From positions 1-35,357 of the forward strand of contig JBBSGP010000032.1 of the NCBI GenBank assembly GCA_038253885.1: 35,357 nucleotides of DNA, written 5' to 3'. The translations under genes were made by a program, and so were the position numbers. Below, piece by piece: positions 16,962 through 23,856 of this stretch. Position 1 is the stretch's first letter. The number at the start of each line of letters is the position of its first letter. The notes below the pieces were generated by a model. That model did not search any database, was not told where the DNA came from, and was given only the letters and a program-made list of their open reading frames with translations. Source of the DNA: JALZAQ01 sp038253885. Its GTDB lineage: Bacteria > Gemmatimonadota > Gemmatimonadetes > Gemmatimonadales > Gemmatimonadaceae.

Positions 16962-17315
16962 ATGGAAGGAATGGTCCCGATAGTCGTTCCGATCGCAGTG
17001 ATCTGGGGAGTCGCAGTCGCCATTGTGGCCGTGACGGCCATCATCTCTCACGGTCGGATACTGCGACGGGCCATCGACTCAGGTGCGACACCTGACCTGA
17101 TCGCCTCGATCGCCGCGGCGGACCACCACCGTACGTCGATCTATGCCTCGCTACGGTGGGCGTTCGTGATTGGGGCGATGGGCATCGCCCACCTCATCAT
17201 CCAGTTTCTGCCCTACCGCGCGGACGCTCCCTTCATGTATGGGATCATTCTCGTATTCGGGGCGGTCGGATCGTTCATGTACTACACGATCGCTCGGCGA
17301 CTGGAGGCGACGTAG
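16962..17315 (+). CDS. Small three-helix membrane protein (DUF6249-like)
   Basis: The product has 117 residues from the ATG at 16962, which has GAGGTGG just upstream; the frame extends further 5' but overlaps the glycosyltransferase gene there. Helix 1 is at about residues 4-27 (VPIVVPIAVIWGVAVAIVAVTAI). A short basic and polar segment follows (HGRILRRAIDSGATPDLIASI). Helices 2 and 3 are at about 62-78 and 86-108 (RWAFVIGAMGIAHLIIQFL; APFMYGIILVFGAVGSFMYY). The layout resembles DUF6249 proteins, which in this type of organism often sit near ECF sigma genes; the assignment is from memory of the pattern. Function is unknown. Confidence 0.7.
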   Translation: MEGMVPIVVPIAVIWGVAVAIVAVTAIISHGRILRRAIDSGATPDLIASIAAADHHRTSIYASLRWAFVIGAMGIAHLIIQFLPYRADAPFMYGIILVFGAVGSFMYYTIARRLEAT

Positions 17316-17510
17316 CGCGGAATGTGGACGCACCGCCCTGGCGTCTTCTCGCGGAGGTGCCGTGGGTAGCCACGTGCCCCTGACGCACCCGGTCCGTACG
17401 GGATGTGTCATGGCCGCGACGGCCGGGCGGTCAGTTGCGACGCGCGAGGGAACCCACGGTGAATCTTGCGAACGTCCAGTCGGACAACACTCAATCGGAG
17501 CAGCGGAGCC
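17316..17510. other. Intergenic region without a recognised element
   Basis: The stretch contains a small GC hairpin at 17412-17424 (GGCCG, 3-base loop, CGGCC) with no T-run. I see no convincing promoter for the gene at 17511. Confidence 0.4.
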
Positions 17511-17816
17511 ATGACACGCCGACGAGATTTTCTCACGCAGCTGGGCGTCCTCGCCACAGCCATGGCACTCGATGCGGAAGAGACGAAAGCGGTCTCTGCG
17601 CCAAGTGACTCGCCGTGGGACACAACGTGGATCGACAAGCTCGCGTCAGCCCAGTTCCGGGTCGTCTTCAATGCCAGCGACATCAGCGATGGCGCCGCGA
17701 TGGGCTACGCCACCACTTTCCTCGACCACTTCCACACCGTGCATGCCACCCGCGATGAACAGACTCGCCCGGTGATCGTTTTTCGCCGACTTGGCACCCC
17801 GATGGCATTCGGGTGA
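17511..17816 (+). CDS. Tat-signal DsrE-like protein, N-terminal half (frameshifted)
   Basis: The ATG at 17511 begins a twin-arginine signal (MTRRRDFLTQLGVLATAMALDA), with GGAG ten bases upstream. The mature part starts about residue 45 with FRVVFNASDISDGAAMGYAT, a DsrE-type first strand and helix, and continues to RPVIVFRRLGTPMAF. The frame stops at TGA 17814-17816. The same protein resumes in the next frame at GDVLWERYGIGEELKIND, so one extra base lies near 17809-17815, in TTCGGGTGAC. Removing it gives a protein of about 217 residues exported folded to the periplasm. Whether the break is real or a sequencing indel cannot be decided here. Confidence 0.7.
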   Translation: MTRRRDFLTQLGVLATAMALDAEETKAVSAPSDSPWDTTWIDKLASAQFRVVFNASDISDGAAMGYATTFLDHFHTVHATRDEQTRPVIVFRRLGTPMAFG

Positions 17817-18165
17817 CGTGCTCTGGGAGCGTTACGGGATCGGCGAGGAGCTCAAGATCAACGACCCCGTGACGCGCTCGCCCGCGAGGCGAAACGTCTT
17901 CTGGAAGGCGAGGGATGGCGCTTCCCCCGATGAAGCCTCGACGAAGCTGGACACGCTCCGGCAGCGCGGCCTGATCAGTCTCGTGTGCAATATCTCGGTG
18001 GGTAGCTGGTCCTCGAGGATAGCCGAGCGAATGCACCGAGACGTAGAGGAGGTACGCACGGAGGTGCGCGCGAATCTGGTCACGGGCGCCATCCTCGTCC
18101 CCTCGGGGATTTACGCGCTCATCCGCGCACAGAACGGCGGTTGCGCGTACATGACCGGCACCTGA
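17791..18165 (+). CDS. Tat-signal DsrE-like protein, C-terminal half (frameshifted)
   Basis: Homologous sequence begins at about 17814 (GDVLWERYG); the ATG at 17791 is simply the nearest start codon and has no ribosome binding site. The end of the protein shows the DsrE/DsrF-like pattern: LDTLRQRGLISLVCNISVG with a single Cys at the position where many members carry one, then LVTGAILVPSGIYALIRAQNGGCAYM, the usual VP-(S/A)-G-x2-x-L-I-x-x-Q-x-x-G-x-x-Y ending. DsrE-fold proteins handle sulfur transfer or act in small complexes; with a Tat signal this copy would work outside the cytoplasm. Partners are not encoded nearby. Confidence 0.65.
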   Translation: MAPRWHSGDVLWERYGIGEELKINDPVTRSPARRNVFWKARDGASPDEASTKLDTLRQRGLISLVCNISVGSWSSRIAERMHRDVEEVRTEVRANLVTGAILVPSGIYALIRAQNGGCAYMTGT

Positions 18166-18291
18166 GCGAGATCTGATCGTCGCCGGCGGGGGGCCGGCGA
18201 CGCTTGAGACGCAGCTGTCCGACTCCTGTTGACATCCGGAAGGAGAGCCCTTATTCCTTCCGATGCTCGACAGGAAACCCCGGACTGTCCG

Positions 18292-18624
18292 ATGCCCAAT
18301 GATGCCCCGTCCGACGTCCTGCAAGGGACGCTGGATATGCTGATCCTCAAGACAATCGACCTCGAGCCAATGCATGGCTGGGGGATCGCGCAACGCATCC
18401 AGCAGATGTCACGCAACGCCCTCGACGTGGGACAAGGCTCGATCTATCCGGCGCTGCTCCGACTCGAGAATCGCGGCTGGGTGGAGAGCGACTGGGCCAC
18501 CACCGAGAACAATCGGCGGGCCAAGTACTATCGCCTCACGGCGCTGGGCGCGCGGCAGCTCCGCCGCGAAGCCGACAGCTGGCGCAAATACTCGCGCGCG
18601 GTCGAGCTCATTCTCGCGTCGTGA
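18292..18624 (+). CDS. PadR-family transcriptional regulator
   Basis: The product has 110 residues from the ATG at 18292. It is a winged helix of the PadR type: VLQGTLDMLILKTIDLEPMHGWGIAQRIQQ, then DVGQGSIYPALLRLENRGWVES and AKYYRLTALGARQLRREADSW. It is short, with one C-terminal helix (PadR-s1 size), and lacks a large effector domain. It precedes a large ADOP permease by seven bases, a pairing seen very many times in Acidobacteria and Gemmatimonadota, so it likely represses this small operon. The effector is unknown. An in-frame extension to 18229 exists, but family similarity starts with DVLQGTLD. Confidence 0.92.
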   Translation: MPNDAPSDVLQGTLDMLILKTIDLEPMHGWGIAQRIQQMSRNALDVGQGSIYPALLRLENRGWVESDWATTENNRRAKYYRLTALGARQLRREADSWRKYSRAVELILAS

Positions 18625-18631
18625 ACTCCCG

Positions 18632-21283
18632 ATGACTCGCTCGCGATCCTGGTTCGCGACCATCCGTGGCTGGGCACGCGCTCTGCTCACGCGCTCGGCT
18701 GTCGAGGACGACCTCTCCGAGGAGATCTCTTTCCATCTGGAGATGGAAACCGAGAAGTACCGGCGCACCGGCCTGGCTCCGGAGGCAGCGCGCCGAGCGG
18801 CGCGGATAGCGCTCGGTTCGGTGGACGGAACCCGCGAGGGACATCGTGATGCGCGTGGTACACGAGTCCTGGAAGACGCGATTGCCGACACACGCTATGC
18901 CGCGCGATGGCTGCGGCGCACGCCGAGCTTCACCGTCTCCGCCGTGTTGACGCTCGCGCTGGGTATTGGCGCGAACGTCGCCATCTTCTCCGTTGTCGAC
19001 GCCATCATCCTCAGGCCGCTTCCCTACCCCCGGCCCGAGCAGCTACTGAGCCTCGGCTCCGGCTCGGCGGGCGAGTTCCTCGCATTGCGCGAGCGGCTCC
19101 GCGGTTTCTCCCAGCTTGGCGCCTACGCGACCCAGACTCATCCGATCGACGATGGGCGGCAAGCGTTGCGTATCGAGGGCGCCGCGATCACCACGAGCGT
19201 GCTGTCGCTGCTCGGTGTGTCACCGCAGCTGGGACGAGGCTTCATCGAAGAGGATGGCATTGCCGGCAACAACGCAGTGCTGCTGATCAGCGACGGTCTG
19301 TGGAAGCGCCAGTTCGGCGCGACACCGGATGTCGTCGGGAGGGGCGTCCTGCTCGAAGGTGTGCCCCACACGATCATCGGTGTGATGCCGCCGGATTTCC
19401 ACTTTCCCTCGAGAACGATCGAATACTGGCAGCCTGGCGTGTTCAACACGGCGGATCTGGGAGCGACCTGGGCGATCGGGGACAAGAGCCTAGTGGGGCG
19501 CATCGCGCCCGGCGTCACGGTGGAGCAGGCGCAACGCCAGGTGCGAGAGGTCTGGCCAACGTTGCGGAAGGCGAACCCCCTCTGGGATCCAGGCGAGAGC
19601 TACCGCCGGGAGGTCGCGCCGAAACCCCTTCAGGCGGAAGTCATCGGGGCATCGGGTAGAGTGGTGTGGCTGCTGTTCGGATGCGTCCTTCTGGTGCTCC
19701 TCATCGGGTGCGTCAACGTCGCGAACCTCTTGCTTGCGCGGGCCACCGCGCGCGAGCGCGAGTTCGCGGTCCGCGCCGCGCTCGGCGGGGGACGCGGACG
19801 CCTCGTGAGGCAGCTCGTGACGGAGAGTCTGCTCATCTCGGCCATTGGCTCGGTCCTCGGCGTCGCGATTGCTCTCCTGGCCTTGCGGTGGCTCATCAAC
19901 GCGATGCCGACGGACGTTCCACGCGCTCACGAGATCTCGGTGAACGGTACCGTTCTCGCCTTCACGACGCTCCTGACGGTCATCACCGGTGTGCTGTTCG
20001 GCGTCATCCCCGCGCTTCGTGCAACGACCGCCGTTTCGGGGACGACGTCCATGAGCAGCGTGGGGGGCGGCCGCCGAGCCACGCACGGCATCGCGCATCA
20101 TCGCGTCTCGGGCGCACTCGTCGCGGCCGAGATGGCGCTCGCGGTGCTACTCGTGATCGGTGCCACCCTGCTCGCCCGGAGCTTCAGCGCACTCCGACGC
20201 GTCGACCCCGGCTTTCACCCGGAGCAGGTCATCGCCGCCCGTGTCTCGCCGCCGGGAGCGAGCTACAATGATCCCGGCCGCACATCCGCGCTCTATCTGG
20301 CGGTCCTGGAACGGATGGCCGGCCTCCCGGGCGTGCAGCGCGTCTCCGCGGTCGACAAGCTGCCGCTCGCTCAATCGGTGTGGGGGATTTCGCCCCGTAT
20401 TCAGGGGCAGTTCGAGGACGCCACGCATTCCCTGCCGACGATCGGCCATTACCAGCAGGTCACGCCGGGCTATTTCGCGACGCTCGATATTCCGCTAAAG
20501 CAGGGCCGCGTCTTCACCGACGCCGACGGCGCGGATTCGCCGCCCGTCACGGTCGTGACGGAGAGCGTGGCGCGCCGATTCTGGCCGAGCGGCGGCGCGA
20601 TCGGGCACCGCGTCGGATATCCATGGAAAAGCCCCTGGTTGACGATCGTCGGTGTCGTTGCCGATACCAAGCAGGACAGTCTTCGCGACACCGTGGGGGC
20701 GAGCATGTACGTCCCGTGGCAGCAGCGCACCCGGATGTCCGGCAACGAGATGTGGGTGCTCGCGCGCACGAGTGGCGATCCGGTGGCGATCGCCGCGCAG
20801 ATCCGCGCGATCGTTCGCGAGGTCGATCGGACCGTTCCAGTCAGCGACGTCCGGACCATGGGCGCGGTCCTCTCTGCATCGGTCCAGCGCGCCCGCTTCA
20901 CGGTCATGCTCGTTGGGGCCTTCGCGTTCGCGGCGCTGCTCCTCGGGGCGATCGGCATCTACGGCGTGATGTCGTATCTCGTCGGCCAGCGCACACGGGA
21001 GATGGGTATTCGTCTCGCGCTGGGCGCCCCGCTCGGAGGCGTGACGCGACTCGTGGTCGGGAAGGCGGCAACACTCGCGGCGGCAGGTGCGGTAGTGGGC
21101 GTCGTCGCGGCGATATTCGCGACGCGGCTGCTCGGGTCGATGTTGTACGAGGTGAGCGCCACCGATCCGCTCACGTTTGTGCTTGTCCCGACGGCGTTGA
21201 TCGGGGTCGCGCTGGCCGCGAGCGCCGTCCCGGCGCGGCGAGCCACCAGGGTGGATCCGGTACGGGCGCTGAGAGCGGAGTGA
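18632..21283 (+). CDS. ADOP-family ABC transporter permease (MacB/FtsX type)
   Basis: The product has 883 residues from the ATG at 18632; the frame is open further upstream but only across the padR gene. The N-terminal prefix domain (VEDDLSEEISFHLEMETEKY...GLAPEAARRAARIALG) is typical of acidobacterial duplicated orphan permeases. Two copies of the MacB periplasmic core plus FtsX unit follow. The first helix is RRTPSFTVSAVLTLALGIGANVAIFSVVDAI; FtsX helices are at about residues 348-480; a second core starts near ALVAAEMALAVLLVIGATLLARS; and the C-terminus is PARRATRVDPVRALRAE. Such proteins lack a cognate ATPase gene next door, as here. A role in export or envelope mechanotransmission is presumed from MacB. 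Confidence 0.95.
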   Translation: MTRSRSWFATIRGWARALLTRSAVEDDLSEEISFHLEMETEKYRRTGLAPEAARRAARIALGSVDGTREGHRDARGTRVLEDAIADTRYAARWLRRTPSFTVSAVLTLALGIGANVAIFSVVDAIILRPLPYPRPEQLLSLGSGSAGEFLALRERLRGFSQLGAYATQTHPIDDGRQALRIEGAAITTSVLSLLGVSPQLGRGFIEEDGIAGNNAVLLISDGLWKRQFGATPDVVGRGVLLEGVPHTIIGVMPPDFHFPSRTIEYWQPGVFNTADLGATWAIGDKSLVGRIAPGVTVEQAQRQVREVWPTLRKANPLWDPGESYRREVAPKPLQAEVIGASGRVVWLLFGCVLLVLLIGCVNVANLLLARATAREREFAVRAALGGGRGRLVRQLVTESLLISAIGSVLGVAIALLALRWLINAMPTDVPRAHEISVNGTVLAFTTLLTVITGVLFGVIPALRATTAVSGTTSMSSVGGGRRATHGIAHHRVSGALVAAEMALAVLLVIGATLLARSFSALRRVDPGFHPEQVIAARVSPPGASYNDPGRTSALYLAVLERMAGLPGVQRVSAVDKLPLAQSVWGISPRIQGQFEDATHSLPTIGHYQQVTPGYFATLDIPLKQGRVFTDADGADSPPVTVVTESVARRFWPSGGAIGHRVGYPWKSPWLTIVGVVADTKQDSLRDTVGASMYVPWQQRTRMSGNEMWVLARTSGDPVAIAAQIRAIVREVDRTVPVSDVRTMGAVLSASVQRARFTVMLVGAFAFAALLLGAIGIYGVMSYLVGQRTREMGIRLALGAPLGGVTRLVVGKAATLAAAGAVVGVVAAIFATRLLGSMLYEVSATDPLTFVLVPTALIGVALAASAVPARRATRVDPVRALRAE

Positions 21284-21364
21284 CGCGCACGACAGCCCTC
21301 TGGCCAGGGTGCCAGCCAGGGTGAGCTGGCAGGCGCGTCTCTTGGGCGCGTACGTGCGCATCGC

Positions 21365-21775
21365 TATCCGTCGGCCGCGGCGCTCTTCTCGCCATGGGCC
21401 GATCTGACCGGGAGGGCGGGCACGGTGCGCGCCGATGATGGCAGCGATGCGATGTTCCGTCCAGAGAATATTCCAGCGTTCGCGGCGGCCTATCTCGGTG
21501 GTGGCGCGGACGCGCACGACCCCGACGTGTCGCCGCGTTTCGCTGATTTCGATGGCATGCCACCTCTCCTCATCCAGGTCGGCTCGGAGGAGCTCCTTCT
21601 CGATGACGCTCGGATGGTGGCGTCACGCTCTCGAGCGGCAGGCGCCACGGTGGTTCTGCAGGAGTTCCCGGGTTGCTTTCACTGCTGGCAGATGCTCGAT
21701 GGTCTGCTACCGGAGGCAGGCGAGGCGCTCCGTCTGGCTGCGGCATTCCTCCGCTTGCATGCAGCGCCAGATTAG
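21365..21775 (+). pseudogene. Alpha/beta-hydrolase (acetyl esterase type), 3' remnant
   Basis: In-frame similarity begins about here (YPSAAALFSPWADLTG) or slightly earlier and runs to the stop at 21775. What remains is the C-terminal part of an Abhydrolase_3 enzyme: FSPWADLT, DPDVSPRFADFDGMPPLLIQVGSEELLLDD with the acid residue, and EFPGCFHCWQMLD with the catalytic His. The oxyanion HGGG and the nucleophile G-x-S-x-G segment are missing; sequence upstream to 21284 is too degenerate to supply them and adjoins the ADOP stop. A GTG at 21425 gives a 116-residue reading frame, which could not be an active enzyme. The end overlaps the convergent YaiI-type gene by four bases. Confidence 0.75.
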
Positions 21776-22230
21776 CGCTGGCGGCGCGCGCGGGTGAGCG
21801 CGCGGTCGAGCGCATTCGCGAACGCCTGCTTCTCACGCGGCCCGTAGGCTGCATGTCCGCCTGTCTCGACGCCGGCGCCGCGGAGGCCATCCATGAAGTC
21901 CCTGACCGAGAGCCGCTCGCCGATGCTCTCCACTGTATATTCTTCGCCCCGTGGGTCGATCACGACAACGCCCTTCGGAACGAGAATGGCCGCGAGCGGG
22001 ATGTCGGCAGTGACGGCCACATCGCCCGCCTCGGCGTGCTCCGCGATGTAGCGGTCAGCCACGTCGGGCCCTCCTTCCACGCGCACACTCGACAGCTGCG
22101 GGTAGCCCGCCGGGATCATGAGGCGATGATTGGCAACAAGGACGGTCTCGAGCAGGAGGCGCTCGGAGGCTCGATAGCATACCTCCTTCACGTCACGTGG
22201 AGCGGCGTCGGCGTCGAGCCAGAGCTTCAT
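21772..22230 (-). CDS. YaiI/YqxD family protein (UPF0178, DUF188)
   Basis: The product has 152 residues from the ATG at 22230, the usual size for the family; an extension to 22290 runs towards the SRPBCC gene and lacks similarity. Motifs: MKLWLDADAAPRDVKEVCYRAS, then VANHRLMIP, then GPDVADRYIAEHAEAGDVAVTADIPLAA, then GERLSVRDFMDGLR. The conserved acidic residues (D6, D8, D-x-A-D, T-A-D-I-P-L-A) suggest a PIN-like nuclease fold, although activity is not established. It is the last gene of a minus-strand set after MarR and SRPBCC, 46 bases behind the SRPBCC stop. Confidence 0.9.
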   Translation of the reverse strand: MKLWLDADAAPRDVKEVCYRASERLLLETVLVANHRLMIPAGYPQLSSVRVEGGPDVADRYIAEHAEAGDVAVTADIPLAAILVPKGVVVIDPRGEEYTVESIGERLSVRDFMDGLRGAGVETGGHAAYGPREKQAFANALDRALTRARRQR

Positions 22231-22276
22231 CGGAAAAGGGGTCGCCAGCGCCCGAAATCCATTCCATTTCCCGCCG

Positions 22277-22696
22277 TCACGGCCTGGCACGAGCGTATTG
22301 GATGAAGCACGCAGTCTGCGCCGGCGCTTCCTCGATCTGCTTTTCGCCCACGACCTTGCGCCAGAAGTAGCCCAGCATCCCCCAGACCTGAACCGTGAAG
22401 CGGACCGTCGTCAGATCCCCTGACTGCAGAAACTCGTGCGAGGTGCGGATCTTTGCCATCGGCAGGTGCGCGACGTCGACAAGGCGCTCCGGCGCGCTCA
22501 GCTCCTCGATCGACATCCTGACGTCCCGCCCGCCCTTCGGCTTCAGCACGAAGCTCGCTCCCGGCTTCGCGACGCCGTTCAGCCTCGTCCGCTCCAGACC
22601 CGAGTCCCACTCGTTCCAGTGATCGATGTCCGCGATGGCACGGAACAGCTTCTCCGCCGGGACGTCAGTGGTTGTCTCGTAGTGGCGTTGCCACAT
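22277..22696 (-). CDS. SRPBCC-family (START-like) protein
   Basis: The product has 139 residues. The fold is indicated by the N-terminal strand and helix pattern (RHYETTTDVPAEKLFRAIADIDHWNEWDSGLE), then PGASFVLKPKGGRDVRMSIEELSAPERLVDVAHLP, and the closing helix with FRKVV-like character (VWGMLGYFWRKVVGEKQIEE). Members bind hydrophobic ligands or act as polyketide cyclase/dehydrase-like proteins. It starts 11 bases after the marR stop and is surely co-transcribed with it, so its expression is probably controlled by the MarR protein's ligand. The ligand is unknown. Confidence 0.87.
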   Translation of the reverse strand: MWQRHYETTTDVPAEKLFRAIADIDHWNEWDSGLERTRLNGVAKPGASFVLKPKGGRDVRMSIEELSAPERLVDVAHLPMAKIRTSHEFLQSGDLTTVRFTVQVWGMLGYFWRKVVGEKQIEEAPAQTACFIQYARARP

Positions 22697-22707
22697 TGTG
22701 TGATCTC

Positions 22708-23166
22708 CTATGCGGACGTGTCTATCAACGCGATCAGGGCGTCATTGAACCTTTCCAGCCCGCGCCCGAGAGCGCTGAAGAATGAGCGGTCGGCGCTCTC
22801 CACCTCCGGGACCGCGCGGCGCGTCAGCGCGCGCCCTCTTCTCGTCAACGTCAGAGCTCTGGCGCGGGTATCGGTGGGATGCGGATGACGCTCGAGCAGG
22901 CCGTGACGCTCGAGCGCGCGCAGGACCTGCGAGGTCATCATCATGTCCAGCTTGGCGTGGCGAGCGAGCATCGCCTGTGTGATCGGGCGCTCACGTCTCG
23001 ACAGCCACAGGAGGCTCGCGAGCAGGGTGAACTGCACCTGCGTGAGCTCGAATGGGCGGAGCACGGCGGCAATGCGTCGCTGCCAGATCATTGTCACCTG
23101 CCAGATCAGAAAGCCGCTGCTGTCGTTGGCTTCCTCGACTGCGAATGGAGCGGTGTTTCTATTCAT
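22708..23166 (-). CDS. MarR-family transcriptional regulator
   Basis: The product has 152 residues from the ATG at 23166. A longer frame to 23355 would read through the promoter region and is rejected. The winged helix is clear: LTQVQFTLLASLLWLSRRERPITQAMLARHAKLDMMMTSQVLRALERHGLLERHPHPTDTRARALTLTRRGRAL, with the wing D-x-R-A-R. MarR proteins bind palindromic operators as dimers and release on binding small phenolic or oxidant ligands. An AT-rich inverted repeat lies inside its own promoter (23252-23265), which fits autorepression. It is divergent from the DUF1304 gene and leads the SRPBCC and YaiI genes. Confidence 0.92.
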   Translation of the reverse strand: MNRNTAPFAVEEANDSSGFLIWQVTMIWQRRIAAVLRPFELTQVQFTLLASLLWLSRRERPITQAMLARHAKLDMMMTSQVLRALERHGLLERHPHPTDTRARALTLTRRGRALTRRAVPEVESADRSFFSALGRGLERFNDALIALIDTSA

Positions 23167-23228
23167 CGGTGCGGAGCTCCAGTGCGCGAGGTCGACAACC
23201 CGACGAGGCTGGCACGGAGCGGCCGCCA

Positions 23229-23256
23229 CTGACAATATGCATGCAGGTAGTATATA
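23229..23256 (+). promoter_or_regulatory. Promoter of the DUF1304 gene
   Basis: CTGACA (23229-23234), five of six bases of the -35 consensus, is followed after 16 bases by TATATA (23251-23256). It overlaps the minus-strand marR promoter, so the two polymerases would compete and one repressor could control both. Confidence 0.45.
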
Positions 23257-23277
23257 CGCATATATCATGTCTGGCAA
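23249..23277 (-). promoter_or_regulatory. Promoter of the marR operon
   Basis: On the minus strand TTGCCA (23272-23277) is followed after exactly 17 bases by TATACT (23249-23254); each hexamer matches five of six consensus bases. The start would lie near 23242, giving a leader of about 75 nt before the ATG at 23166. Confidence 0.65.
23252..23265. promoter_or_regulatory. AT-rich inverted repeat, candidate MarR operator
   Basis: ATATA (23252-23256) and TATAT (23261-23265) form an inverted repeat around CGCA. It lies between the -35 and -10 boxes of the marR promoter and covers the -10 of the divergent promoter. Its AT content stands out against the surrounding GC-rich sequence. Binding by the adjacent MarR protein is inference. 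Confidence 0.5.
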
Positions 23278-23360
23278 GCCCGGATCGCCTGCCTGCTCTG
23301 GCGTGGCGGCGGAAGGCCGATTGGGCGCCGGCCTGTTATGATCATCGGTGATCACGAACG

Positions 23361-23365
23361 GGAGG
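23361..23365 (+). promoter_or_regulatory. Ribosome binding site of the DUF1304 gene
   Basis: GGAGG ten bases before the ATG at 23376, which fixes that start. Confidence 0.6.
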
Positions 23366-23375
23366 TTCTCGAGTC

Positions 23376-23756
23376 ATGGGTCTCGTCGCGCAGTCCGCAG
23401 CCGTGCTGGCCGGTCTCATCCATCTGCTCATTTTCGCGATGGAATCGGTGATCTTCGCGCGCCCGGAGGTGCATCGCCGGTTCCGGACCGCCCCGCAGGA
23501 CCTCGCGGCGGTCCAGCCGTGGGCCTACAATCAGGGCTTCTACAATCTGTTCCTGGCGATCGGCGCCCTGGCCGGCGTAGTGATCGCGCACGCGTCCCGG
23601 CCGCTCGTCGGCCGGACGTTGGCGCTCTTCGCGTGCGCCTGCATGCTCGGCGCGGCTCTGGTCCTGATCACCAGCAATCGGCGGATGGCGCGTGGCGCCA
23701 TGATGCAGGGAATGGCGCCGCTTGTCGCCCTGGTCGCGGCCTATTTCGGCTACTGA
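23376..23756 (+). CDS. DUF1304 membrane protein
   Basis: The product has 126 residues and four predicted membrane helices (residues about 3-26, 50-68, 77-97 and 105-124). The family pattern is clear in LAGLIHLLIFAMESVIFARPEVHRRFRTAP, with the H-x-x-I-x-x-x-E helix, and in the NQGFYNLFLAIGAL segment. The family is widespread, is often encoded beside MarR or PadR regulators, and has no established function. It is divergent from the marR operon with overlapping promoters and is therefore a likely target of that regulator. Confidence 0.88.
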   Translation: MGLVAQSAAVLAGLIHLLIFAMESVIFARPEVHRRFRTAPQDLAAVQPWAYNQGFYNLFLAIGALAGVVIAHASRPLVGRTLALFACACMLGAALVLITSNRRMARGAMMQGMAPLVALVAAYFGY

Positions 23757-23856
23757 CCTGCGCGTCCACAGCGTCAAGCCCGAGCTCTGATCCTGCCTTC
23801 ACGCTTTCCGAGACGTCACCGATCTCATTTCGAGATGATGCCATGAGAAATCAACG

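Noticed and set aside
17412..17424. Small hairpin GGCCG/CGGCC as a terminator
   Set aside because: Only five pairs, no T-run, and such hairpins are common by chance at this GC content.
22708..23355. Longer MarR start at 23355
   Set aside because: The extension would translate the AT-rich promoter and operator region and precede any MarR similarity; the ATG at 23166 gives the normal family length.
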